Source of the DNA: Phycisphaeraceae bacterium
Lineage (GTDB): Bacteria; Planctomycetota; Phycisphaerae; Phycisphaerales; UBA1924
Length of the DNA: 64,000 bases
Assembly: GCA_019636795.1 (NCBI GenBank)
Contig: JAHBWW010000003.1
Location: 620,001 to 684,000, forward strand
Direction: 5' to 3'
Shown here: positions 53,408 through 61,882 of the stretch, one piece after another
How positions within the stretch are numbered: position 1 is the stretch's first letter
How the letters are laid out: the number at the start of each line of letters is the position of its first letter
Made by a program: the position numbers and the translations under genes
The notes under the pieces: generated by a model
Seen by the model: only the letters and a program-made list of their open reading frames with translations
Told to the model about the DNA's origin: nothing
The model's database searches: none

Positions 53408-54673
53408 ATGTTATCCGTCATCCGCGATCGCGCTGTGGTCGCGGTGCCTTGTGTTCTGGCGCTCGTGGCCGGTTGCGCCTCGGCCGGAGGCCCGGTGGTC
53501 AGTGTTCATTCCGTCCTCATCACCGGCAACGGCGAGACCTTCATCGCCGGCGGCCCGCTCAGCGATGCCGACGAGTTCGACCTGCTGGGCACCCAGCTCA
53601 ATGCCTACGCCACTGGCTTCGCTGGCGCACTCGTCAGCAACTGCCCCGGCTGCCCCGACAACCTCCTCGGGCTTGCATCTTCCTACGCCCAAGGCATCGC
53701 GCGCAGCCCCTTGCTCCTGCCCGATCAACTGACATGGCGACTTCTTGCTTCGCTCTCCAGCGATGCGGCCAGCGATGCCGTGCCGTACAACTCGGGCACG
53801 CCCGATTTCCAGACCGCGCCGGCTCAGGTCTCGGCCGCGGTCAGCGCTTCGCTCACGCTCACGTTCGACCTTCACCGTCCAGTCAGGACGCACCTCGGTT
53901 CATTTTCTGCTGCTTGCGAATCCGTCAAGGTGCTCACCGCAGGCACCGCCAGCAGCAACGCCGTGCTCACCCTGCTCAATGAACACGGCACCGCCATCGC
54001 GCGCGTCGATACACAGGCCAGCGCCACGCAGGCTGGTGCCACCGTCCGCGACGACGAATCGGCTGCGGGCGCGGCGTTCATTCTCAACGCCGGCCGCTAC
54101 ACACTTATGGCGACGCACTCAATCCTCACCGGGGGCGTCGCGTCGGGCGCTTTGCATGTCGGGCTGACCAGCCTTGCCGAGACTGCAGCCTCGATCGACT
54201 TCACTCCCTGCCCGCTGATTGACAAGCAGCCCGAATCGATCGAGGCTCACCACGGCGCGCAGATCGAGTTTCTCGCGCAGATCGATGTCTGGATTCCCGG
54301 CGGCGGCGGGCGCTGGACATGGCGTCGCAACGGCGTGCCGCTCACGGGCAACGAGCCGGGCATCACGATTCTCTTTCCGACGTTGCCCACGTCGATCCTG
54401 TTCATTGCCAGTGCCAACGTCTCGCATTTGGGCGAATATGACGCGATCTGGTCAGGCGCGTGCGGCCCGGTGCCCAGCGACCCGGCCCAGCTCACCTTCA
54501 AGCCCTGCACGGCCGATCTCAACGGCGACTACATCGCCGACATCTTCGACGTGACCGCGTTCCTCAACGCCTACTCGGCCCACAACCCGATCGCGGACTG
54601 GATCCCCGACGGCATCATCGACTTCTTCGACGTGCAGGCGTACCTGCTCGACTTTGCGCGCGGCTGTCACTGA
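53408..54673 (+). CDS. Secreted protein with GC-type dockerin tail
   Basis: 421 residues, GAGGAG 7 bases before the ATG. Signal sequence RDRAVVAVPCVLALVAGCAS; VAGC at 20-23 could be a lipobox, though cleavage at ASA-G is also possible. The central part has beta-sandwich character (LTLTFDLHRPVRTHLGSFSA, GRYTLMATHSILTGGVASGA) and an Ig-like piece (GGGRWTWRRNGVPLTGNEPG). The C-terminal dockerin pair is DLNGDYIADIFDVTAFLNAY and PDGIIDFFDVQAYLLDFARG, ending GCH instead of the usual GCP. Function unknown. Confidence 0.86.
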   Translation: MLSVIRDRAVVAVPCVLALVAGCASAGGPVVSVHSVLITGNGETFIAGGPLSDADEFDLLGTQLNAYATGFAGALVSNCPGCPDNLLGLASSYAQGIARSPLLLPDQLTWRLLASLSSDAASDAVPYNSGTPDFQTAPAQVSAAVSASLTLTFDLHRPVRTHLGSFSAACESVKVLTAGTASSNAVLTLLNEHGTAIARVDTQASATQAGATVRDDESAAGAAFILNAGRYTLMATHSILTGGVASGALHVGLTSLAETAASIDFTPCPLIDKQPESIEAHHGAQIEFLAQIDVWIPGGGGRWTWRRNGVPLTGNEPGITILFPTLPTSILFIASANVSHLGEYDAIWSGACGPVPSDPAQLTFKPCTADLNGDYIADIFDVTAFLNAYSAHNPIADWIPDGIIDFFDVQAYLLDFARGCH

Positions 54674-54724
54674 TCGCGTGCACTCATCAGGGCGGTCGTG
54701 CGGGGGGCGACCTATTCTCTGGGC

Positions 54725-56038
54725 GTGAGCACGATTCTCATCCGCAGCGCGCGTGTTATTGATCCGGCCAGTCACTTTGACGCCGTGGCCGACATCGCCA
54801 TCGGCGAGGGCCGCATCATCGCCATCGGGCCCGATCTGCCGACCGGTCCGGCCGAGCGCGTCATCGACGCTGCGGGGCTGATCGCATCTCCGGGCCTCAT
54901 CGACCCGCATGTACACCTGCGCGAGCCCGGGCAGACGGGCAAGGAAGACATCGCCTCGGGCGCCCGCGCGGCGGTCAGCGGCGGCTTTACCACCGTCTGC
55001 TGCATGCCCAACACCTCACCCGCACTCGACACGCCGGAGATGATCGAGTACATCGTCCTCAAGGCCGCTGGCGCCGCCTGCCGCGTGTTTCCGGTGGCTG
55101 CGGCGACGAAGGGGAGAAAGGGCGAAGCGCTGGCCGAGATCGGCCTGTGCGCGCAGGCCGGGGCGGTTGGCGTAAGTGACGATGGCGATGTGATCGCGTC
55201 GGCGGCGATGATGCGCTCGGTGCTGCTGGCTGCGCGCGAGGCGGGGCTGGCGGTGATGCAGCACTGCCAGGATCCGACGCTGACCGTCGGCGCGGCGATG
55301 CACGATGGGTACGTCGCGGCGCGGCTCGGGCTCATCGGCTGGCCACGCGAGGCTGAAGAGATCATCATCGAGCGCGACGTGCGCCTGGCTGCGAGCGCCG
55401 GAGCGCGTTATCACGTCCAGCATCTGTCCAGCGGCGGCAGCGTCGAGATCATCCGTCGAGCGCGGGCCGCGCATGGCGCGCTGATCAGCGCCGAAGCCAG
55501 CCCCCACCACCTGCTGCTGACGCACGAAGCCTGTGCCGGGGGCGGGAGCCCGGACGGCGAGGCCTACGACACGAACGCCAAGATGAACCCACCGCTGCGC
55601 GAGCAGGCCGACATCGACGCGATCATCGCCGGGCTTATCGACGGCACCATCACGGTGCTCGCGACCGATCACGCGCCGCACACCGCCGAAGAAAAGGCCC
55701 GGCCGTTCGAGGATGCGCCCTTCGGCATCATCGGGCTCGAGTCGTCGCTGGGGCTGTATGCGCGGGCGCTGATCGAGCCGGGCCACCTCGACTGGCCGAG
55801 GATGCTGGCGCTGATGACGATCGAGCCCGCGCGGCTGTGTAACCTCGACCGCCTGGGTCTGGGTATGCTGGCGGTAGACGGCCCGGCGGACATCACGCTC
55901 ATCGACCCGGCCGCCCGATGGGTGTTCGGGCCTGAGCACTGCAGCGGCAAGAGCCGCAACTCGCCGTTCTTCGGCGCTACGCTGCACGGCCGCGCGGTGA
56001 TGACGATTGTGGAGGGGGTTGTGCGCTTCGAGGTATGA
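54725..56038 (+). CDS. pyrC: Dihydroorotase (type I, PyrC)
   Basis: 437 residues; GTG start at 54725 (STILIRSARVIDP). Signatures: GLIDPHVHLREPGQTGKEDI (HxH metal site), GFTTVCCMPNTSPALDTPEM, AEASPHHLLLTHEACAG, TNAKMNPPLREQAD and TVLATDHAPHTAEEKARPFE (catalytic Asp). It makes dihydroorotate in pyrimidine synthesis. Complete length for the type I enzyme. No pyrB is adjacent. Confidence 0.94.
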   Translation: MSTILIRSARVIDPASHFDAVADIAIGEGRIIAIGPDLPTGPAERVIDAAGLIASPGLIDPHVHLREPGQTGKEDIASGARAAVSGGFTTVCCMPNTSPALDTPEMIEYIVLKAAGAACRVFPVAAATKGRKGEALAEIGLCAQAGAVGVSDDGDVIASAAMMRSVLLAAREAGLAVMQHCQDPTLTVGAAMHDGYVAARLGLIGWPREAEEIIIERDVRLAASAGARYHVQHLSSGGSVEIIRRARAAHGALISAEASPHHLLLTHEACAGGGSPDGEAYDTNAKMNPPLREQADIDAIIAGLIDGTITVLATDHAPHTAEEKARPFEDAPFGIIGLESSLGLYARALIEPGHLDWPRMLALMTIEPARLCNLDRLGLGMLAVDGPADITLIDPAARWVFGPEHCSGKSRNSPFFGATLHGRAVMTIVEGVVRFEV

Positions 56039-56398
56039 ACGTGCGGGAGCGGAGGCGGCGCGCGAATGGGCGGGGGCGCATTAGGATGGAGCAAGAGCGC
56101 TCTGGAGTGACACAAGCGCGTGCCCGACCTGCCCGATTCAGGCTGTTCATTCTTGCGCAATCTTTGTTTGCGACCCGGAATCGCTAATTGAAATCCTAAA
56201 ACCCAGTCCCAGCTCTCCGATGCCGGATGCCGCTTCGCACGCGGGGGAAGACGCTGAGCCCCGAATGCCCCGCATGCCCCGCATGTAAAAAAATCATCGA
56301 CGGCCCGACACCACTTCACACGCTCGTATCTCTCTGCACCCAGCCGAGATACGCCCACGATGAACACCCGACCCCCCGCGACGGGGCCTTGAGCACCC

Positions 56399-56427
56399 TT
56401 GACGCACCTGGGCCACATCGGTACATT
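56399..56427 (+). promoter_or_regulatory. Sigma-70-type promoter for the subtilisin-dockerin gene
   Basis: TTGACG (56399-56404), 17-base spacer, TACATT (56422-56427), ~60 bases before the TTG start. The remainder of the 56039-56398 gap shows nothing recognisable. Confidence 0.6.
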
Positions 56428-56487
56428 GGGGAATATGCTCTAGCGAAGCACGACACCAGGCATGGACCACCGAGAAGGAGCGAAAAC

Positions 56488-57915
56488 TTGTCCAGCGAAA
56501 ACTTGTTCAAGAGGTTGAGCGGGATCGTGGCCACCATCGTGACTGTCGCACTGAGTGCGAGCAGTGCGCTCGGGCAGGCGTTTGTGCCCGGTGAAATTCT
56601 GGTCAGGGCGCGACCTGGCGCGATGGTGGAGGCGCACATGCATCTGTCGACGCGCGGGCTTGTGGTGGCGCAGGTGGATCCGTGGTCGGGGGTCAAGCGC
56701 GTGCTGGTGCCCATCGGAGCCGAACGCGGCATGGCGGACGTCCTGTCAAGGCTCGGTGCGATCGAGTATGCGGAACTCAACGGCATCGGCAGCGGGGGTC
56801 TGGCTCCTGATGACACGTTTTATGCCATTCAATGGCATCTGAAAAACACCGGGCAGTCCGGCGGGCTCGCGGGGGCCGATGTTGATGCCGAGGCGGCATG
56901 GGAGATCACGACGGGTTCGGCCTCGATCGGCATCGCGGTGCTCGATTCAGGGATCCGCGCTGCCCATCCCGAGTTCGCCGGGCGCCTGGCCAGCAACGGG
57001 TGGGATTTTGTCAACAACGACGACGACCCTGAAGACGACCACGGGCACGGCACGTGGGTCACGGGTGTGATCGCGGCCAATGCGAACAACACCTTTGCGG
57101 TCGCGGGGCTGGACTGGTCGTGCACGATTGTGCCGATCAAGGTGCTCAATCAATCGAACGCCGGCACGACCTTCAACCTCGCGCAGGGTCTCAACTATGC
57201 CGCGGCGCAGGCGAACGTCCACATCATCAACCTGAGCCTGATCAACTATCCGGGAAACGCGACGATGACCAACGCGCTGCAGGGGGCACGCAACGCGGGA
57301 AAGATTCTCATCGCGTGCGCCGGAAACAACGGGATCGGCAATGCGGACGTCAGTTTCCCCGGAGCATCGCCATTGACCATCTCGATCGGCGCGACCACGC
57401 GATCTGATGCACGCTGGGCATCGTCGGGAACCGGACAAGCACTCGATTTCGTCGCTCCAGGAGCCAGCATCGCCACGGTGTCGGCGGCCCAGCCGATCAC
57501 TAATACCAGATCGGTCGTGTCGGGATGTTCCTTCGCGACGCCGATCGCATCGGCGATCGCCAGTCTGGTGCTGGCACGGTCGCAGGAGTTGTCGCAGGCG
57601 ATGCCGGATCAGGCGGCACTGTACCTGTTGTTTCTTGCCGGAGCCGACGATCAGGTGGGCCAGCCGGCCGAGGACACCCCCGGGTGGGATGAGTTCCACG
57701 GCTGGGGCAGGCTCAATGCCCGACGGATCCTGCGCGCGATTGAGCCGTGTATCGCGGATTTCAATGGCGACTCAAACGTGGATTTCTTCGACGTGCAGGA
57801 GTTTCTTTCGGCGTTCGCGCTCCAGGATCCGCGTGCGGACCTCAACGGTGATGGCGCGTTGAACTTCTTTGATGTGCAGATCTTCCTGGGGGCCTTTGCC
57901 GTCGGATGCCCTTAG
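56488..57915 (+). CDS. Subtilisin-like (S8) serine protease with GC-type dockerin tail
   Basis: 475 residues. TTG start at 56488, 7 bases after AAGGAG; it begins a signal peptide ending ALGQ (~30). A propeptide-like region at ~31-105 (VPGEILVRARPGAMVEAHMH) precedes the peptidase. Triad: Asp153 (GIAVLDSGIRAAHPEF), His187 (DDHGHGTWVTGVI) and Ser348 (SGCSFATPIASAIASL), with oxyanion Asn280 (IACAGNNG). The C-terminal dockerin pair (421-475) is DFNGDSNVDFFDVQEFLSAF and DLNGDGALNFFDVQIFLGAF ending AVGCP. An exported, surface-sorted endopeptidase. Confidence 0.92.
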   Translation: MSSENLFKRLSGIVATIVTVALSASSALGQAFVPGEILVRARPGAMVEAHMHLSTRGLVVAQVDPWSGVKRVLVPIGAERGMADVLSRLGAIEYAELNGIGSGGLAPDDTFYAIQWHLKNTGQSGGLAGADVDAEAAWEITTGSASIGIAVLDSGIRAAHPEFAGRLASNGWDFVNNDDDPEDDHGHGTWVTGVIAANANNTFAVAGLDWSCTIVPIKVLNQSNAGTTFNLAQGLNYAAAQANVHIINLSLINYPGNATMTNALQGARNAGKILIACAGNNGIGNADVSFPGASPLTISIGATTRSDARWASSGTGQALDFVAPGASIATVSAAQPITNTRSVVSGCSFATPIASAIASLVLARSQELSQAMPDQAALYLLFLAGADDQVGQPAEDTPGWDEFHGWGRLNARRILRAIEPCIADFNGDSNVDFFDVQEFLSAFALQDPRADLNGDGALNFFDVQIFLGAFAVGCP

Positions 57916-58088
57916 ACCAGGGCGCGGTGACCCCGAAGGTCGTGCAGATGCTGGCGCGGTACGCTGATATTTCGACCACGATGCGGGTGTACGGGCAGCT
58001 GGGCTACAGCGAGGCGATCGAGGGGATCGCGGCGCTCGATCGGGCGGCGCGGCGGGCGGGCCGGGAAGCGCCGAAACCCCCGCCGTGA
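57906..58088 (+). pseudogene. Tyrosine-recombinase (integrase) C-terminal remnant
   Basis: 60 codons overlapping the protease stop in another frame: GAVTPKVVQMLARYADISTT, MRVYGQLGYSEAIEGIAALD. This resembles the end of phage-type integrases (helix with V-x-x-M/L-x-R-H-x-D-I-x-T-T-x-x-Y), where the catalytic His/Tyr stretch would be. The rest of an integrase is missing, so this is a decayed fragment at most. Moderate certainty. Confidence 0.45.
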
Positions 58089-58242
58089 CGGGACTTTCCG
58101 CCACCTGGGACGGGGGCGGCAGGAGGGGCCGACCCGTAAACCAAAACACCCCCGCGTTTCCGCGAGGGCGTCAGCAACTCCGCGATCGGAACGGTTTCAA
58201 ATTGAGATCTTGGCCGGCCGAGGGTTCGAGCGGACGGCGCTC

Positions 58243-58590
58243 TCAGGGGCCTTCGGTTAACGCAAACTGCTGAGTCTTCGCCCAGTCTCTCCAAGATTCG
58301 TCGCCGCGCATCGCGATGAGTTCGAGCAACTTGGGCAGGGCGTCGGTACTCCCGTGCCCCCCCGAATGGTGGAACCGGAGCACCGGCGGCAGGTGCGGGT
58401 TGTAGGCGTACTCGGCCTTGGGGATCGCCGGGACGACGCCCTCGGCCGCGATCTTCGCGGGCGGGATGTTCTTGCGGCTGGCCGCGGGGTGGCGGATGTC
58501 GCCCATCCGAATGTCCCGCGTTTCAGCGTTTGCGGATGGCCGGACGCCCGGAGTGGCTGCTTTGTTCGATCGCTTCTTCGCCAAACGCAT
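58243..58590 (-). pseudogene. Fragment resembling N-terminal part of a DNA methyltransferase
   Basis: 115 codons. The segment RKNIPPAKIAAEGVVPAIPK and AEYAYNPHLPPVLRFHHSGG resembles the stretch in adenine-specific, restriction-associated methylases (P-P-A-x-I/L-A, Y-x-Y-D/N-P-H-L-x-P-x-L). No catalytic DPPY or FxGxG follows; the frame stops at 58243 and does not resume nearby. The start could be at the MRLAKKR codon. Could instead be a short stand-alone gene of unknown function; low certainty. Confidence 0.35.
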
Positions 58591-58869
58591 GCCTCAGGGT
58601 ACGGGTCAGGTGCCTGCCCGCATGAGTCAGCTGCGGACCCCGAAGGTGGAGCCACATGAATGTTCCAGTTTCGGGCAGATTCTCGGGCCAGAGTGTACCC
58701 GAGGCTCGCGTTTCCTGCGCGAGGCTGGCTCGGCCGCGAGAGCCCGGAGCGAGGGTCCACCAGCACGAGAGGTAGGCGAATCGCGGATCTGGATGCGAAG
58801 CGAACTCCGCCTCTTGTTCTTCCGCCGACCGATCATGGGGGGGCTCAGGAGCCTCGTCGTGCCTTCGCC

Positions 58870-59210
58870 CAAGAGGGAATTCGCTATGAGTCGTTTGATG
58901 TCACCACCGATGAGCCTGACAGGAGTCCCAAGCCACGAACTGTCGCGGACGCATTTGTGGGCGAGACATCGGATGCGCTGCGGCGAAAGCTGCTCGACCT
59001 GACCATCCGCAATCCGCTGCTCTCGTTTAAGCACAGCACACGCGGGCAGCGGTATGTGCGGGTCATTGATGAGCTGCCCAACCAGCTCTTTGAGCGGCTG
59101 GAAGGCGAGCGATTTCTTCGGTTCAAGTCGATTGGCATCGAACAGGACGAGCGGAGGATTGTGGGGGGTGAATCGCCGGATGTCCGTCTCGTGGCCATGA
59201 AAGGAAGGTC
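58870..59210 (+). pseudogene. DUF4011 (helicase-associated) protein fragment
   Basis: In one frame the block SDALRRKLLDLTIRNPLLSF, KHSTRGQRYVRVIDELPNQL and FERLEGERFLRFKSIG matches the N-terminal DUF4011 domain of very large superfamily I helicase-like proteins (DUF4011-AAA-DUF3320). Similarity is lost after ~59200, where the nitronate monooxygenase gene is met from the other side, so ATPase and nuclease parts are missing. Upstream start unclear. Interpreted as a truncated remnant of a defence-type gene. Confidence 0.6.
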
Positions 59211-59252
59211 CACACGGCATCGGCGGCATGGGCTCGCAGCGTGCGGGTGCCG

Positions 59253-60755
59253 TCAGAGAATTGCCTCGATCACATCCCGCGCGCTGTAGGTGGGGTGATC
59301 GGCTGAGATGAATTGCCGGAGGCAGTCGAGGTCGTCGCCGGCGGTGAGGAGGGGCGGCTCCTCGTAACCATCGGCGCGGCGCTGGGCAAGGCCGATGTTG
59401 GCCAGCAATGCATTGCAGAGGCACTTGCGGCCGACAGTGTCCGCAGCGTCGCCGTCTTTACGCACATAGTCGTCGACCGGCTCGGCGGGGCAGCGGTAGC
59501 CAATGGTTCCGTCGGGCTTGAGGTACGCGCGCCGGAGGTAGCCGAGATCGCAGACGCGGGGGCGGCCGTCATACACCTCTTCGGTGGAGAGTGTCTCGGG
59601 GAGCTCGACGACCTTGAAGGGGAATCGCGTGGGCGAGGCCGCGGGGTCGGTGAAGACATGGGCGTCATTCCTGAGCACCGCATCGAGGCACTTTGCGCGG
59701 AGCGGCGGGTCGAGGCCTGATTCATTGCAGAACGCGAAGGCGGTGCCGATCTGGACGCCGCGCGCACCTGCGGCTACTGCGGCGTGGAACTGTTTGCGGG
59801 TTGCGTAACCGCCGGCAAGCCAGAAGGGCACGCCGAGTGGCGTGAGGTCAGCGGGGTTGACCTCGTCGCGCGGGCCGTAGATGGGTTCGCCCTCGCGGGA
59901 GAGCTGCATCGGTCCGCGCGGGGGGGCGTTGTGGCCTCCGGCGGTGGACCTCTCGACAACGAGCCCGTCGATGCCGCCCGGCGCCTTCTTCAGCAACGCG
60001 CGGCTGAGCGTCACGGAGGACACGATCGCGAGGAACTCGGGGCGTTGCATCGGGGGCGGGCGACGGCCTGAGGCTTCTTCGCTCCACAGCGCGCCGGGGT
60101 CAAAGGACAACTCGCGGCGTTCGGCGCCGGCGTCGAGCAGTTCGAGAGTGAGGCTCGCCGGTCGGTGCTCGACGAATCGGTCGAGCGTCTCGGGGATGTC
60201 GCCTGGAATGCCGGCGCCGATGAGGACGGCGTCAACGCCGGCGAGCATGGCACCGTAGAGGCTGGGCAGAATCGGCAACTGGATCTTGTGCAGGTAGTTG
60301 ATCCCGACCACGCCGTCGTGGCCGGCCTTGGCGAGCCGTACCTCAACGAAGTTGGCGAGCATGAGCAGTAGTGCGCGATCGCGCGTCAGTTTCGTGCGAG
60401 GAAGCGGCAGGAGGGGGTGCCGGGGTCGCGCGGAATCAAGCGATTCTGAAGGGGGCGGAACGCCGTTCCTGTGGTCATGTTCGGTGCCGATCGGAGTCGC
60501 CGTCTCCCCGTATGTGTCGAGGCCGGTTCGGAAGTAGCGTTGCAGAAAACGCTGCGAAAAGGCGCGGAACGGGAACGCGCTGATTGCGCGGCGCATGTGT
60601 CCGCCGAGATCACCGCAGGCGAGGCGCCGGATGAGGATCGTGTCCAGCGCGGTTCCCGAGACGACGCCGAGTTGCCCGTGCAGGGCGACCTCGCGCGCCA
60701 GCGTCCATGAAGAAACCCCCACACCCATTCCGCCCTGTATCAGTCGTGGCAACAT
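59253..60755 (-). CDS. Nitronate monooxygenase-family (NPD/PfaD-like) flavoprotein
   Basis: 500 residues from the ATG at 60755 (MLPRLIQGGMGVGVSSW). FMN-dependent 2-nitropropane-dioxygenase fold: LIQGGMGVGVSSWTLAREVA, GQLGVVSGTALDT, VDGLVVERSTAGGHNAPP-like GIDGLVVERSTAGGHNAPPR, GVPFWLAGGYATRKQFHAAV and AAGARGVQIGTAFAFCNESG. Longer than the usual ~320 residues; resembles the large subgroup with an extra insertion near 110-150. It would oxidise nitroalkanes or propionate 3-nitronate. It lies next to decayed fragments on its 3' side. Confidence 0.88.
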   Translation of the reverse strand: MLPRLIQGGMGVGVSSWTLAREVALHGQLGVVSGTALDTILIRRLACGDLGGHMRRAISAFPFRAFSQRFLQRYFRTGLDTYGETATPIGTEHDHRNGVPPPSESLDSARPRHPLLPLPRTKLTRDRALLLMLANFVEVRLAKAGHDGVVGINYLHKIQLPILPSLYGAMLAGVDAVLIGAGIPGDIPETLDRFVEHRPASLTLELLDAGAERRELSFDPGALWSEEASGRRPPPMQRPEFLAIVSSVTLSRALLKKAPGGIDGLVVERSTAGGHNAPPRGPMQLSREGEPIYGPRDEVNPADLTPLGVPFWLAGGYATRKQFHAAVAAGARGVQIGTAFAFCNESGLDPPLRAKCLDAVLRNDAHVFTDPAASPTRFPFKVVELPETLSTEEVYDGRPRVCDLGYLRRAYLKPDGTIGYRCPAEPVDDYVRKDGDAADTVGRKCLCNALLANIGLAQRRADGYEEPPLLTAGDDLDCLRQFISADHPTYSARDVIEAIL

Positions 60756-61079
60756 CTGGAGTCGCTCAGTGTTCGTATGCGCACCTGGCGGGTGCCGCAA
60801 GGGGGACATTGCAGTCCGCTGTTCTGTCGCTACTCGCGCGTGAACATGCGAAGGTGCTCGACCATCGTGAGTTTGTTAGGCGCGGCCCCGTCCGATGCTC
60901 GGTCACCTGCGAGCCTCTCTCAGTCGGCACCCTCCGCCCGCCCGCGTTCCCGGGTCGGAGTTTTCCCCCTCCTGCGGTGGCCCGAGTCGAAGTCGCCTGG
61001 GAGTCGGACCCACCTCGCCCGCGCGCTCCACGCAAGTGCTCGTAAGCCGTTCTGGAAACCGCGAAAAGTGGATAAGCGG

Positions 61080-61098
61080 ATACATTTGACTTATGTAT
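61080..61098 (+). promoter_or_regulatory. Inverted-repeat operator overlapping a -35 element
   Basis: Perfect inverted repeat ATACAT-N7-ATGTAT (61080-61085 and 61093-61098). The spacer holds TTGACT, a good -35 match, with a weak TACCTT 17 bases later (61109-61114). It is ~260 bases upstream of the hemerythrin gene. The layout suggests repressor control; the regulator is unknown. The rest of 60756-61356 shows no gene. Confidence 0.55.
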
Positions 61099-61356
61099 AT
61101 TCGCTTGGTACCTTGAAGTCTACTCGGCGGCAAAAGGCCGAACTGTGATCGCATTGTGTTCGGCCTGGAGTGGCCCGGGCAAATCGCTCTGCTCCGTCAG
61201 TGATAGCATTATGTGCGGGTTGGCCTACTCAGGTATCGGTTCACCGGGTTTCCGCGGCCTCCGGATGGCCCCCTTGGAGAGCCAGGGGCCTGCTTGCCGG
61301 GCTCTGACCGCAAGCTTCTTTTCGGTTTCCCGCTCACCCATTGAAGGAACAGCACG

Positions 61357-61869
61357 ATGCCCGATTTCGTGAACGCTCCGCTCCGACGCCACGAGGCCCT
61401 CGTCCCGTTCAGCCGCGACCACTTCACCGGGCTCGTCCACGCCTATCGCCTCATCCGCTCGGCCACCCAGGATCGGGCGACCCGGCGTAAGGCCCTGGCC
61501 GGGATCCTTGACGACTGGAACGGCGAAATCGAGCAGCACTTCGAGGATGAGGAGAGACTGCTGATCCCCGTGCTCGATCTCGACGACGCGAGCAGGCTCG
61601 TCCTCGAGCATCGCGAGCTCGTCGCGCTCTTCGACCGAATCCGCGCGCAGCGGTCGGTTCTCGACCCCGACCCCGAGCCCCTCAAGACCATGGGACACGC
61701 ACTCGACGCACACATCCGGTGGGAAGAGCGCGACTTGTTCAATCGTGTGCAGAACTCGCTCACCCCCGCGCAACTGGGACTGCTCGCCGTCGAGACCGTT
61801 CGTATCGAGGCGACGCGCCCGCGCAACAACCCGGCTTCTCCTCCGCCGCCTCTCGGGCGTAGGCCGTGA
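61357..61869 (+). CDS. Hemerythrin-domain protein
   Basis: 170 residues, AAGGA before the ATG. A di-iron hemerythrin four-helix bundle with ligands in FSRDHFTGLVHAYRL, EIEQHFEDEERLLIPVL, ASRLVLEHRELVALFDRI and LDAHIRWEERDLFNRV. Such proteins bind O2 or NO, or repair Fe-S clusters. The C-terminus is Pro-rich. It is followed after 13 bases by the NosR/NapH-like gene, so an operon is likely. Confidence 0.9.
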   Translation: MPDFVNAPLRRHEALVPFSRDHFTGLVHAYRLIRSATQDRATRRKALAGILDDWNGEIEQHFEDEERLLIPVLDLDDASRLVLEHRELVALFDRIRAQRSVLDPDPEPLKTMGHALDAHIRWEERDLFNRVQNSLTPAQLGLLAVETVRIEATRPRNNPASPPPPLGRRP

Positions 61870-61882
61870 CGGAGTTTGTGCC

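Noticed and set aside
58140-58165. Hairpin CGCG-TTTC-CGCG as terminator
   Set aside because: Short stem and no clear T run on either strand.
60777-61148. Plus-strand 123-codon frame before the hemerythrin gene
   Set aside because: No Shine-Dalgarno or domain; it runs across the palindromic operator and promoter.
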